64,000 bases of DNA from positions 2,478,839 to 2,542,838 of the forward strand of contig VYZI01000041.1 of assembly GCA_013397695.1 (NCBI GenBank), read 5' to 3'. The notes under the pieces are model-generated. The model worked only from the letters and a program-made list of their open reading frames with translations. It was not told the DNA's origin and ran no database searches. Below are positions 13,464-26,386 of this stretch, one piece after another (position 1 is the first letter of the stretch; each line of letters starts with the position of its first letter). Both the position numbers and the translations under genes were made by a program. The DNA is from Centropus unirufus (lineage: Eukaryota > Chordata > Aves > Cuculiformes > Centropidae).

Positions 13464-13486
13464 AATTGTTGGTCTGACCAACAATT
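13464..13486. repeat. 23-bp palindrome (11-bp arms, 1-base centre)
   Basis: AATTGTTGGTC (13464-13474), one T, then GACCAACAATT (13476-13486) form a perfect inverted repeat. The right part overlaps CAATTAATATT (13482-13492), which recurs directly at 13501-13511, 19 bp along. The two arms would make a tight hairpin or a twofold-symmetric protein site. It is long for a chance perfect palindrome but has no neighbouring gene to give it a role. Confidence 0.9.
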
Positions 13487-14415
13487 AATATTATATCAAC
13501 CAATTAATATTTGGTTTCACAAAAGCAGTGTGCCTTGTATCCTACTTTCAAATTACCTCTTGAAATTGTCTTGGTTTTCTCTATAATACCAAGAAATCAC
13601 TGTTATTATATTTTTGTGTAATTCGTAAATGACCATCTCCTTTGCTCTACTGAAATACAATTGCAGGGTGCTTCCATAACTTTGCTGACAATATGTTTTG
13701 ATGACCATTTCTCATATAATACTTCTCAAAAAATATATGCATCGACACACTGTGTTTTCTAGACTCCCATTTTGAAAGGGAAAAGATTATGTGGTAAAAT
13801 TGGTGGAATTACTTTTTGTGGATAAATTATCCAGCCAATATATTGCAGCTTATGGTTGACAGATCATTTTGAAACTGACTGTCGTTTCTGTACTGGTATG
13901 GTTTCCTCATATGTAATACCATAAAATAACTGGCTCCACAGCTCAGACTGGGCACCACCTGTTTTATACGTAGTGCTAGACTATTGCGTAGAGTGGTATT
14001 GTCCACTGCAGACTCAGGAATTGCTCTTATTTAGTGTATCACTCAACCACAGTTATGTAAACAGGAGAACTGCAATGCTTGCAAGCAGTGAATTATCTGT
14101 GCCAGAGTGACATTGTCCTCTCCAAGCATAAGAATATTGAGGAGCCCTTGTACAAAACTTCTAAAACTAAAGCCATGGGGACACATGCTATGTATGGCAG
14201 GTATTTAGCAACACCTTTTAACTTCTGTATTGTTCTGAAAATACCATGTTAGCAGTTTTTAGATTTGTGGTGATGAGCACTGCAGTCTGTTTTGCTCTCC
14301 CAAACAGCAGCAGGTTTGGAAGGTTCACAGTACCTTTACGCTGCTCATTGCACTCTGCCAGCTAATTCCCTCCATGGCAGAAGGCAAAAATGTTTTCAAA
14401 TCGAATGCTAATTGA

Positions 14416-14433
14416 AAAGTTATGAAAGTTATG
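14416..14433. repeat. 9-bp tandem duplication
   Basis: AAAGTTATG occurs twice in a row and is followed by a partial third copy (AAAG). This is a minor slippage product. Confidence 0.8.
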
Positions 14434-17400
14434 AAAGGTATCATGGAACTCCTCAATTCTATGGAGGAATGGTTGGTTGAGTGCTAACCAGGTCAGAATA
14501 TGTCTCTTCTGGGATCAGCACTTACTGGCAAGTAATTAGTCTTTAAAAGATATACAGCATAATGGACTCTGCTTCCTAAGAGCAAAGACTCAAATGATAT
14601 CTCCAGGAACAATACAGTCCGAAACAGACATCAGTTTTTCCCAATGAAGATGAGTATCATTTGAGTATATTAAAATTGCTAGAGCAATTAGGTGGAGCTG
14701 CTCATTTTCAGATAGGATTGCTAGGTACTAACGCTATTAGAGCTTCCAGGTAGTAGCCCTGCATCAGCGCTCAGATGCCAGAACTGTTTATTTACATGCT
14801 TATAATGGGAAGCCATAAGACTGGTCTCCCAGGAACCTCCTTTTTGTTGGTGCTAGGATATCATAACACATTCATCAAGTATTAAAATTACTCAAAAATT
14901 TTACTGCTTAGTGCAGAGCACAGGAAAATAAATGTAAATAAGTTTCAAAGTCAGCTGTGTTTGTTTACTTGTAGGAAAAGTTCTGATCGGGCTTTAATGA
15001 GCAATATGGCATCTTCATGCTGAATCTGCTATAGGATTTGCTTTTCTGTAGCATTTAGGAGGAAGTATATTAGTGCAAGTTGTAGCAATATATATCCTGT
15101 TGCTGAAAATACACTCCTTGGTTTATATATTTTGTCTAAGTACATAGTCATAAATATAGATTTCATCTATCCTGCAGATACATGCACACACATGTGTAGA
15201 CCTTGCATTTTATGTTCTGTATTGTAGCTTGGTAGATATAGAATTACCTTTGGGTCCTCTTCAGTCATTCACACTCTTCCAATGCCTTCCTGTTTGTCTC
15301 TGCCCAGTAACAACCTACGTTAAGTCATTTTAGCTGAATTAAATATGTTCTCCATATTCAGCATTTTAAACTCAAAGATAGTTACAAATATTTGAAAATC
15401 TTTTTTTTTTGCACTGAAGTAACATACAAAAATCTTTTATTCTAGAGTCAATTCTACTCTTGCTTATTACAGAATATAGCCAACACATCTGCACTGGAAA
15501 TATGCAATAGGATAAGTGAAATGAAAATCTCACTCATACAATACAAATTACTTTTATGTCTGAAGAAGTAATTATCTAGTGTCATAAGAAAAGCAATAAT
15601 AATTTCCTGATGCTTCTTCCAAGTGACATGGGAAGCATTAGACAGTCTGAATCTGTTCTGTAAAATACAGGAGATGTTAATGAAGATTAAAATTGAATTA
15701 GTGGACATACCAATGCAATCAAGTCAAACAAAAGCAACAGATATGCCAGATTATAATTGCAAATAGTTTTGTGGACCATTCTCTCATGTGGAAGGAAAAA
15801 TAACCATATTCTCGAGTCCCCTTTCAGTCATTTTTATGAATGTTGCATTTTGTTCTTTTTCCCTACTATACAAGCCAGGTGTTCCTTTTTGCTGCAAAAC
15901 AACAATACATCATTTAAGTGAAGTTCATTTTTTGAAGCTCAGCGAGTTGAGGCTTTCTTCATTTCCCTGGCTGTGTCCAATCAGCTAGTGGAGGCACTGG
16001 CATGTGTCATAAATTTTGCTGTGAATATAGGCCAGCTGAAATGTGTACCAATTCAGAGATCACATCTCCTCAGCATCCCACTAGGCAGGAAAGAAATAAA
16101 ATGTGCTTTCTGTGTTCTGCTGAAGCAAGAGGATGGAGCAGGAGCTGAAAGAAATCTGAATTCTTGGCAGGAGGGAAAACCTCTCTCAAAAGAAAATTTT
16201 GAGAAAAATTAACCCCCAGAACACTGCCTATGCTTTTCTCCAAGAGGTTTTTCTTGAACAGTGTCTCAGTCCAGCACACCTCTTGTTTGTGATGATTCCC
16301 CAAGGCTTTCCCTTTTATTGCCCCAGCAGTGAATGCCTCTGCTGCCTCACAGACAATGCTGCTGTGAACTCAGTTTGTGGGCAGTTTCTGGAAAGCAGAT
16401 AGAGAACGAAAGCCATTTATGATTACGGAATGCTATGATGAGCAAGGAAATTTACTCTTCTGTCCACACAGAAGTGACTCCTTTGGCCCATCTTTTTGAA
16501 GTCCAGGCTCCCAAATACCAAAGAGCAGCGCAGTGCAATTCCAACATTGTCTGGCATTCCCATCCCAGCACCATATTCTTGAGGAATGTGTGGCCAAAGA
16601 GAGGGTTTGTTCTACAATAGGTTTTGTCACATAAATGCAACCACAATGATCTCACAGCACAGGAAAAAATGTCATAATCTCATCGTCCAACCCCAAAACA
16701 ACCATACCTGGTTCTTGAGTAAGACACCATCAGGAAAAGTTGTGCTTTATAAACCTGTTGACCCCACTGCCTAATGTATGTCCTAAATACACTCCTCTCC
16801 TCCTTCTATAGCCATTATTGTGGAGCTTCTAAAATTACCTGTCATGTTCATGGAATCATAGACTCCCTTTTTAAGCATGAATCCCTTTTTTTGGCAGTCA
16901 TGCAGTCTGTCGAGGTCACAAGAATTTATTCATTTACTTGATGCTGCAATAGGCTGAAGGTCACATTCCTAAATTTAAAAAAAAAAAATCCACAGAGGTT
17001 AAAGAAGTGTTTTGTCACAGGAGGTCTGGGTTTGTTGATTCAGCTCCTTGCCCACAATAGATTGGCTACATGGGCTGCCCACTGTCATAGCCAGAATTTG
17101 TCACATGAGGACTGGAATATGTATCAAATTTAGAGCTTTTGGCTATCCTTAGGAAGTCAGTTGTGACTTGTTTGACCTCAGACTATAGACTGCAGTGTCA
17201 TTCTGCAGTAATTGTGCCATTCTTTGTCATCTCGTTTGTTATTTGTTTTCTGTTCTGTCTGCATTTTGGAAAGCAAAGGTCACAGTAAAGAAGAGCATCT
17301 AAATGACAGTTTCATTTTACTGCTGGGGATTAAAGGTTCTCCTAAGACTGGTCTTTGGTCTCTACCATGGAGGAATGAGCCATCTGAAAGCTGGTTGATC

Positions 17401-17679
17401 TGAGCAAATATAGGAACTATAAAATACCTTAAAATCACTGTGGGATTTGGGGCAGGAGGGATAAGGTTCCTCATGACCTCTGTGAAACAAAAATTCCCTC
17501 AAAAACCCAACTTGTTTTCATGTAGTATGTAGCAAAAGAGGGGAAGAAAAAAAGTACAAAAGGATTTAACTGTGCTTGATCACCCCCTGGATTACTTACT
17601 TTTGTCTGTTTGCTTCAGGGTTTTTCTCTTACTTTTGCATCAAGGGTATATATTGACTTTGCTGAATTATTGAAGGTAG

Positions 17680-17694
17680 ATGCAAATGATGCAT
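17680..17694. promoter_or_regulatory. POU octamer with inverted half-site (candidate)
   Basis: ATGCAAATGATGCAT contains the canonical POU octamer ATGCAAAT followed by ATGCAT, so ATGCA and TGCAT form outer inverted half-sites. Dimeric POU sites have this kind of layout. The site lies 33 bp before the candidate exon at 17728. Octamers also occur elsewhere in the window (for example near 12997, 36264, 53010 and 60556), so a single match carries little weight. Confidence 0.2.
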
Positions 17695-17727
17695 GAAATG
17701 AAAAATGTCTCTTCACCCTTTGCACAG

Positions 17728-17780
17728 ATTGCCCACAGACAGTGGTGTGCAATCACTGCTGAGCTGCACGGTGATATCAG
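17728..17780 (+). other. candidate internal exon, phase 0-2 (unproven)
   Basis: An acceptor of good quality (TCTTCACCCTTTGCACAG, to 17727) precedes 53 nt that are open in one frame for 17 codons plus two bases (ATTGCC...GATATCAG, residues IAHRQWCAITAELHGDI). They end at CAG|GTATAC (GT at 17781). It is a small exon with unremarkable composition. The start phase fits the end of 5597-5701, and the AG left over fits the single leading base of 26315-26386 or 28727-28801. No homology is recognised. The donor is weaker than the acceptor. Confidence 0.17.
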
Positions 17781-20700
17781 GTATACCTAGACTCCCATGA
17801 AAATTGTTGAATTTAAAGGAACTGGGATTTTCTGTTTTTGATATTTTTCTTACTCTTTTTATCTGTCTAAGTCAGAAGAAATGTAACTTATTGCCAGGGC
17901 ACTTGCCACCAACAAAGGCAGTTGCACCCTCTATATACACATTGGTATTACTGGGGGTAGCATTTGGGACCCAGGCAAACTAAATGGGAAGCCTTCTGGT
18001 GGGCTTCTAGAAAACATTCCCTTCAACCTGTCTAGGATTTATGACCTTACAGGTGTGTGTCTTTTAATATTTATGAAGGGCAAGCTTAGTAGAGAAGACA
18101 TAAAAATTACATACAAGCTGCTACAGTGTGACATACATCTGTACAATAAAAAAAGGACTATTAAAGTAGAAGGATACGAATATCAAGGAATAAATGCAAT
18201 TAGAGTGAAGCAATTACTAATTTGTGACATGAGAGGAAGAGGTGGGCATAGAAAGAAAACTTACTCTATGCAAGCAGAGGCAAATGGAGTGAAAAACCTG
18301 AGGAGAAACCAGGCCAGCTATTAGAAGGCTGGACTGTGAGTTTCTCAGAAGGCCCAGAGGAAAGATGGAGTGTGAAAAAGTTGTCCCACATTGTAAATGG
18401 TTTTAGGAACAGTACATGTCAGGGTTGAGCCCAGAGGGTTGTCAAAATTTGTCTCTTGTCTAAAACAAGAAAAACTTCCATTCTTGGTTTCCGACCTCCT
18501 ATGACAACACCAGACCAAGGAAAGCCACAGAGCCACAAATCCCTTCCTTTCAAGACTTGTCACAGGCTCTAAGAAGCAAGGAGGTCCGCACTGTATAACA
18601 TATGTTTTTTCTTTTTTCTCTACTTGTTAAAGGAACCTCTGTTTTGAACTTCTACGCTTCCATGTAGCTACAAAAAGAAAGTCACACTGTATTTTGAATT
18701 GAGCAGTACATGTAGATGACAACACATTCCACAATAACAAAAGTTTTTCAGCAACTCGCATGCTTCTTTTGAATGGTGTTTATTTTAGCAGAGCATCCCT
18801 TGCTCAGAGGCCCCCCACACGAAACTTTATATTTGCTTGATACAATTTGAAAAACGTTTGTGAAAATATAAGAGTAAGTGATAGTGTGAGGGTTTGGAGT
18901 TTGATTGTGACTGTGCTGCACAGCTGCTAACACCAGCCTCTTCAGAATTTATGTCCCCATCTAGGTTTTTCAGGAAAATTTAATTTGAGGAAGTTGTGCT
19001 TATCGGCATCCTGGCTTGCTGTCAACCGCATGCTGCTTTCTGTTCAATATGAGGTGCTAATTATGATTTTCTCAGACTTCAAGATAAATGAAACATATTT
19101 GGCAGTTGCCAACAGCTTTGCAGAGTATGATAATGCCATCATGCAGACTTTGAGGTTCTCAGAGTGTGAGTTCATGCATCGGAGTTGTCCAGCTTACAAG
19201 TATGTTTCACACTGTGGACAAGAAGACCAGACTCACAGAGGTCACTATCAGAAGAACCTCTTTGCAGATGTTTTAGAGAACACAGAAACTGCCAGGAAGT
19301 GTAATAGCACAAACACCAGTTCTTTGTGAAGATAGAGCACAACATAGCTGATGTTTAATGAAAATCTTGCAGTGTTAACAAAGAGCTTGAATAAGACTTA
19401 GCTGGAGTGTACCTGTGATATTCCTCCTTCATTCCTAAATTAAGAACAAGGTAAGGGCAAGCCATTCAGAAGGGGTGGGTTTCCAGCAATGTACAACGAT
19501 CTGCATGCTATGAATCCCCACACCATGAAAATTAACAATCTTCAGTGACATTAAATTACAGAAATCATTCTAAAAACAGTTTGATCTCCAAACCCTCCTC
19601 TCGCACATTTCTCCTCTGTGCACAATGAGGGAGGCATCCAGCCCCCAAATTCCTCTTTCCTTTGCCACGGCTCTGGCAGCAATAAGCTGAGTAGATCCCT
19701 CTAGGAGATCCTCTCGGACACAAGCTGATGAAGTATCTTTGGAGATCTTCAATTAGGGATTATTAAAGGAGTTATTGAGCCTCTTCAGTTCTCACAACAA
19801 AAGAAAACAATTGCAGGACAGGAAGGAAGGAATTAGTAAAGGCTTCAATGCAGTTTGAATATCACATGAGAGACAGAGGCAACCTGTTTCCACAGGCCAT
19901 CACATTAGGGACAGAATTGCATTAGTGCAGGACAATCCAGCCATTTCCTTTGACAGTGACAGTCTCAATAGCTGTGTTTTGAAGCTAAATAACCTGTGGG
20001 CTGCTGTGCAGAAGAAAGCATGATGAGGTATTGATTGCATTTGAGTTCGCAAGAGGGAGAGTGAAAGGGCACAGTCTATTTATAATGTCTGGTTACCACT
20101 GTGGACAGAGAGAGATCCAGAGAGCCTGGGAAATCTTTGTTTTGATCAGAGGAGGCAATTTCCCTGAAGTCTCAATAACCTTTGCAAATATGTTACTGAT
20201 ATCAAACCAGGAGGACAGGGCCCAAAGGTGATGTAGAAAGTCATATTTTGAAATTATTAGGTCTATTTGGCATTAAGAGATTGTTGGGGGTTTTATTATT
20301 GCCTTTTATGTGCTTAGAAATCAAATCTTGTTTCAATAATTTTTCATTGAAACATTATGCTCTCAAATAAAAATTCATCTCAGATTATAGAAAATCTTGG
20401 TCATGGGAGAGTTTCAATATTTTTGTACTGTAATTCAGATTTTTAATGACCCTTTTTGCAAAACAGTTTTTACATTTTCCATGCAGATACAGTTATAATC
20501 TTTCTTCCTATCACAATTAAAAGACACTTCCTTGACATTTCTTCCTCTTCTTTTTCCTTTCAATTAAATATTTCTTTAGATGAAATATTGAAACTTACAC
20601 TTTTTATTCTGCTTTTGCTGTGCAATCAGCCCTGATGCTGGATTGTGTTTGTATTTAGTGTGACTGCTTGGTGGCTCTGTTTCCTTCCAAAAGTCGTAAC

Positions 20701-23700
20701 GTTTGCATCTTCCTGGCAAAAACCACTCTAGGACCTGTGTGCAATGATGACAGGATCATTTACAACATCCACCTCCCTTTGAACATTGTCTTTGACTGAT
20801 TTGCTCCTGATTTGTGCATGGCAGTTTCCCTCCTGAGGATGCACAGAAGTGGAACACCTCTGGGGACTCCTAAAATGCTAGCCAAGCAGCAAGGATAACA
20901 TCTTTTTCCTTCCCTCAGGAGCCACTAACCATGCACAGGCATAGGAGATGAACACATTTCTTATGACTGCGAGGAAAGAAAGATAATTCAGATCCCTGAA
21001 GAGATTCGTGATATGAAAACGTGTCCCTTTTCCCTACCTAAAGTAAACCAAATGGGCTTCTCTAGTCAATTTGATTTAGTTCAGCATGCCTAGCACTACC
21101 CGTGTTTCCGAGCCCTTAAGAGGGACAGACTCCTCAGGAAAAAAGATATGTACAATGTAAATCTGCCCACTGGAACCCCACCATCTGGTCTCTCATGATT
21201 TTAGGCCATTATATCACCCCCTATAATTCCATTATTTTTCTTCTTCCTACCACAGTAACCTATACTTTTCCTCATGCTTTTACTAAGAGTGTCCTGATCA
21301 TTTAGCTGGAGAAATACTATTTCCTACAATTGAAACAGAGAAAGTCTCTCTCAATCTTTCCTCCACAGTGATGGCTATATAAGTGCTCTTGGTTCTCCTC
21401 AGCATGCCCTGAAGCCAGGCCTGAGTCACTTGGGATTCAGCTGATGCCAGCTAACCTTTTGTACAGGCAGTTGAAATGAGGTCCTTGGCTGTTATGGCTG
21501 CTCTGGAATGAACTGCGGTAACCTTCCTGCTGGCAATGGTTTTTCATGTCTTCACTCAGAAAGTCTCAAAGCAGCATGCTGTGGATTTTTAAAAGTTAAA
21601 CCAACCCTATGAGGAGAGGTTGTCTCCACAACAGAATGGAGAAGGAAATTTGTGTTTAGCCAGTAAAAGCCATGTTTCAGCTGGTGAAAGTTTGAAGTAA
21701 TCCCCCATAGAGACATCAGAAGGCACTGAAGAGTCTATTCCAGGTGCTTTCGGCATGCTTAGCTGTAAACATATGAATAATAGAGCAAAGAAAGGAAAGA
21801 TAACCTGATTGTCAAATCTGAACTGCAGGACAAAACCAACTCGTCTGGAACCTTACAGGTGTTGGAAAGGGTGAGGTAGGAGTGCCAGCACCACCGTGTC
21901 CCGTGCTGTGGGTTCTGCTCTGCATGACTCAGTGTCACTTGCACCACACGCCCAAGGAACCTGCTGTGACATTTTTCCTCACTTTAAAATTTGCCTGTAT
22001 GACCTTTATGTGCCGAAATTTTGACACAGATGCATTCAATCCCTGCTGAAATGTGTGCCTTTTTCATGTCTTTTATTCTTCTTACCATAATTGTTGCAAT
22101 TAAATTTTCCATAATTAAAAAAAAACAAAACACAACCCTCTCTGGTTTTAAATACCCTAATTTTGTTTTTGTGATAAACATCCAAAGATAAAACACATTC
22201 AACATACAACTTTTACCATCATATTTATACACTTGAAATCACTTGCCATTTATTTCTATACAAATTAATTTAATCTCATCTCAGGAAAAATAGCTAATTC
22301 ATTTTAGTTAATTCAGCCCTCTTTTGAGTTTAATTTTCTACAGGAGATTTTCCCTCATATTCACGTTTTTCTTTACAGCCACTACATCAAAGTTGTAGCT
22401 TACCACTGCTTTGAAGTTGATATTATAAAAAACAAAATGGAGAGAAACTTGTGTGAATCACTTATTTTGCCTCAATATGTGCTTTTGACTCTAAATCTCA
22501 GAAGTGCAGCAGCACCCCAGTCATTTCTTTCCATGATATGCAAAGTATTAATTAGGTAAATAAAGGAGACAACATTGGAAAATGTGAATTCTAAAAAAAA
22601 TCAAAATGAACAGCTTGAACTTACTTCAATAAAATAAAAGGAAAGAATCTTGAATTTTTTATCAAAACTGTATTTGGTCTGTATTTTTTAATGTATTTGT
22701 CATGCTTTATATACAGAAAGAGCAATCACAAATCCGATGATTTTTGTTATTTTTTCAGATTATGGCAAGAAACAAACAAAAAAGAAGACATAAAGAGCTC
22801 ATTTTTTTCTTTATTACTGTGTAGATGTTGACTTTGATGGAGTGACTTCAAAGCCTTTACATTTTTTCCAGCATGAAAGTAAAATCACACTCAAATTGTT
22901 CACATACAAAAGAGGTCTGCTTTACTAAGACTTTTTAAAACTTGATCTTTCTTTACCATGTAAGAGGAAACCTGAATTTTCTTTTTCTAAAACTTGTAAT
23001 GAAATTTAATATTGCTAAATTTTGTTGAAAAAATAATCCATGTGTAAAGACTAATAGAGGTCAAAGGATGGAAACTCAGCAGGAAGTTTACAGTGAGAAA
23101 ACCAATAAGAAAATCATAAGAAATCCTCTTACAAATGGAAAATTAAGATTTTGATCTAAAGTTTTCTTTTAAAGAAGTTGGAAAAAAACTGCCGCAGTCC
23201 CAGTAGATGGCCTCTGGTTTCAGAGCATGACCTGGCTTTTCCCAGAAGTCCTCACTGCGTAAATCTGGGTTGGAACTGCAACCCCTTAATCATACAATTC
23301 GCTATTTTGCAGATTAAAATAGTTCTGCTGAGATGCCCATCTTCTTTTCCGAGAATTCATTTTGTTTCCTTTCAAAAGCCAAACACCGGGGCTTTGCAGT
23401 GGTGAATGTCATAGGATTTTCTGGCTTTTGTTTTTTGTTTTTTTTCAATTAGGAAAGACAAACTGTATCATTCTGTATATAATTAAATCTGATCACTATT
23501 TAAAAATAATGTAGTATTTAAGCCTTCATTTATGTCAGAAGTGCAGAGAAAATAGATATGACACCATAATTTTAACCAATTTCTAAGACCTACATATTTA
23601 AAGAATGACAAATGTTCCTAAATGTTATTTCTTGTTTAGCAGGGGACAATTTCTACATATCTGTCTTTATTCAGTCAATAATAAAAGCAAAAAAAAAAAA

Positions 23701-26314
23701 ATTGTTTCTGCCTCAGGATAGGTTAAATACCTATTTAATTCAGTGTTTTGAAGACTAGCATGGTACCTGTATAAAGCATGATTTTACGTATTAGGATTGC
23801 AGGTGGGTGTTGGAAAGTAAACTGCAGTTAATTATATTAGTATCACTGTGTAAAATATTAAATTGAAATTTTCAACAATAATAGGACATCTTAGTACACA
23901 GGCTTTGAATTAATATTTGATGCTCTTTGAAGTTTATAATAAAAATTTCCTTTTGGGCTAAGGAAGTTACTGGGATTTTGGTTTTGCTTCCCGGGGGATG
24001 TGGGACAGGGACGGACACAAGTTATCAGCAAGTAGAATAAGGAGAAAAACATATGTGAAGCATCTGAAAATTTTCTTTTATTTTTATGAAATTCTAGAAA
24101 AAGGCAGACTTGCACTGAGGGGAGATGATAAGTTATTCACAGGACTTCCTTTCTGCGGTTCCAAAATGAGACAGATTCTTACATAAAGATCAAATGCGGA
24201 TCATGGGAGAGCAAATAGAGAAATCAGGTTTTTAGACAGACAAATATGCCAAGAAGGTACTGCCTACTTCAGATCTAACCCATTCAACTTTGGCTTAAAA
24301 ATTAACCTATGCTAGCCAGGGTCTGTCAGGTCTAGTGCAGAACTGCAGTGTTCAGAATGTCATAATGAATGATACTTGTTCACAGAGAAATATTGGTACT
24401 TGAATGTGGTGACAGGTCCTTGCAAATCACAGTGGAAGGTGATAAGGCTACTATAAGAAAATTAAGACTTATTATTTTTCGGAAGGTGGAAGAGCAATGT
24501 ATCAAGAAAGAAATCATGAAGCAAACAGAAGTGGGATGGAAGATTTTAGGAGATAAACAAGCTGTACAAGATAAGTTGATTAAAAAAACCCCACATTGAT
24601 AAAATTAGAAAACTAGAGAAAAATTTCTGACTCAGGTCAAATTGTGAAGTCTATAATTCAAACTGAAGTTTATCTATCCAGAACAGGCAAGAAAGAAGAA
24701 AACAACTAAATAGACTTGCTAAAGGAAAGAAAAATCAAACTTCTGTCATGGGAAAACAGTTAAATCTCAATACGGTTTTGTTTCCTGAAGCTTTCTGGCA
24801 GACACAGAATGGATGGGACCCATGGCTGCCAACTTCACAGCTGAACTTTATCAGCACTCCCTTAATAGAGACTTAACTGGGAACGACCAGGCATCTGGAG
24901 GCGGTGGAAGAGAAGATGGATCACGGGGCACCAGGGCATCTTTCTGTAGCCAATACTATCCTGCAATAGTTTTTTACCTAGATGTAGCCAGCTAGGTCCT
25001 GGATTGGTTATTTTTCTGACTCATCTTCTTTACATTTTGTAATTGAGGGTGGCAAGTTACAAGGACAACAAAATATACAGGTGAGTCAAAAAGTAAAGAA
25101 TTGAAAAGGATTAAAATACCTAGTGGAAATGAGAAGATGTGTCAATTTAACTTAAGCATGGCACCAAATGAACCTCCCTTCCGCTACTGTATACTAGCTG
25201 TTCTGCATTTCTTTTTCATTTGGGTTCATCATGACACCTTCACATGTCAGGAGCACTCAGTCCTGCAGGAGGTTTCCCATTCGGGTGCTTGAGGTAGGAG
25301 CTGCTGTTCTCAGTCTTCTGTAAAGATTACTGTAATTGTGATGTCTTTGGACTGGAAAAGGATCATTAGCTCCCTACTAGTATTAAATGTTTATTGGTCT
25401 CCTTTTTTTACTTCAATTGATTTTCTAAACACAGTTTCCCCTGGAACCGGAGTATTTTTTTCTCTAACGGGCTGGAAACACGTTCTTTAGTTTCTGTCAC
25501 CAGGTGAAAGCAAGAGGTAATGCTTGTTCAATGAGAACTGCTGGCAGAGAGGTGACTATGATGTTTACTTGTTTTGCATAAGCATTCATTTTTAGTTCTG
25601 TTGTATCAATTTGAATTAAAATGGTGTCACTTTTCTTCCTGCATTTCTTATAGATGCCGTGTCCACTGCACTGTTGGATCCTGGTACCTCTCTAACTTTC
25701 TCATTACTCCTTACCAGAGTTCTTGCCACTTGATTATGTCAAAAGTGTATCAGGCAGTGTTAAATTATTCTAGATTTTTCTGCATTTTTCAGGGTTTCTT
25801 TTTGTCTCCTTTCCATTCCACCTTTCCAAATTCCCCTCACTGATACATACTGTCAATAGGTGCTGTCCTACTACAAAAAAATATATACTTCTTGGGGAAA
25901 AAAAATTGATCTGTTTATAACTTTTCAAAGATAAACACATAAAAGCATAAAAAGTTAGCAGCTTCAGGGGCAGTGGAGCAGGAGGTTCGTTCTAGTTTGT
26001 GGTCTTAATGATTTGGGGCAAAAATTATTTGTGAAGGATTCTAATAGAAATATAAGAACCAGCAAAACTGAGATGTGTGTGTTTTCAAATGTACCCTTTT
26101 ACGTAAGATTTGACCAAAGGTTCCTGAAGTCAGGATCTTCTTCACCCATATGTTTTCTGACCTTCTACCTGTGGAAACTGCTGGACCTCATTTTCCAGAC
26201 AAAGAGGAACCTTTGATGTTCCTAACAATTAACATCAGTTCGTGATCACTGTTTGATCACAAGTTGTTCAGCCTCAATGTGAGATGTTGGCCAGCCAACC
26301 ATCTTGTTTCCTAG

Positions 26315-26386
26315 ACCTATATTCCCCTTGCCTGTAAAAGTCAGGAAGGCATCAAGACATCTTGCTGAACATGGTAGGAAAGATGG
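26315..26386 (+). other. candidate internal exon, phase 1-2, 72 nt (unproven)
   Basis: A well-formed acceptor (AACCATCTTGTTTCCTAG, to 26314) precedes 72 nt that are open only when read from the second base: one base, 23 codons (PIFPLPVKVRKASRHLAEHG then RKD), and two leftover bases GG. The donor is TGG|GTAAGTG (GT at 26387), a strong intron side. The other two frames contain TGA or TAA. Its phases fit between 17728-17780 and 28727-28801. The basic, arginine- and lysine-rich stretch is not diagnostic of a family. It may be a decoy exon. Confidence 0.18.

Larger units (their letters stand above)
7253..17727. other. single-copy noncoding DNA
   Basis: No gene is recognised. Contents worth noting are: a splice-flanked segment with an ATG in strong context (8770-8828); a slightly G+C-richer patch at 10060-10370; an ancient repeat-like segment (11291-11364); a 31-nt pure pyrimidine tract (12701-12731); a 23-bp palindrome (13464-13486); a 9-bp tandem duplication (14416-14433); and a POU-type site (17680-17694). 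The long - strand frame at 11816-12280 has no recognisable domain and I treat it as chance. Confidence 0.72.

Noticed and set aside
18931..19329. About 130-codon open frame after an acceptor-like TTTTTCAG
   Set aside because: It has no donor or polyadenylation context that would finish a gene model, and frames of this length are expected by chance. Kept only as a note within the block description.
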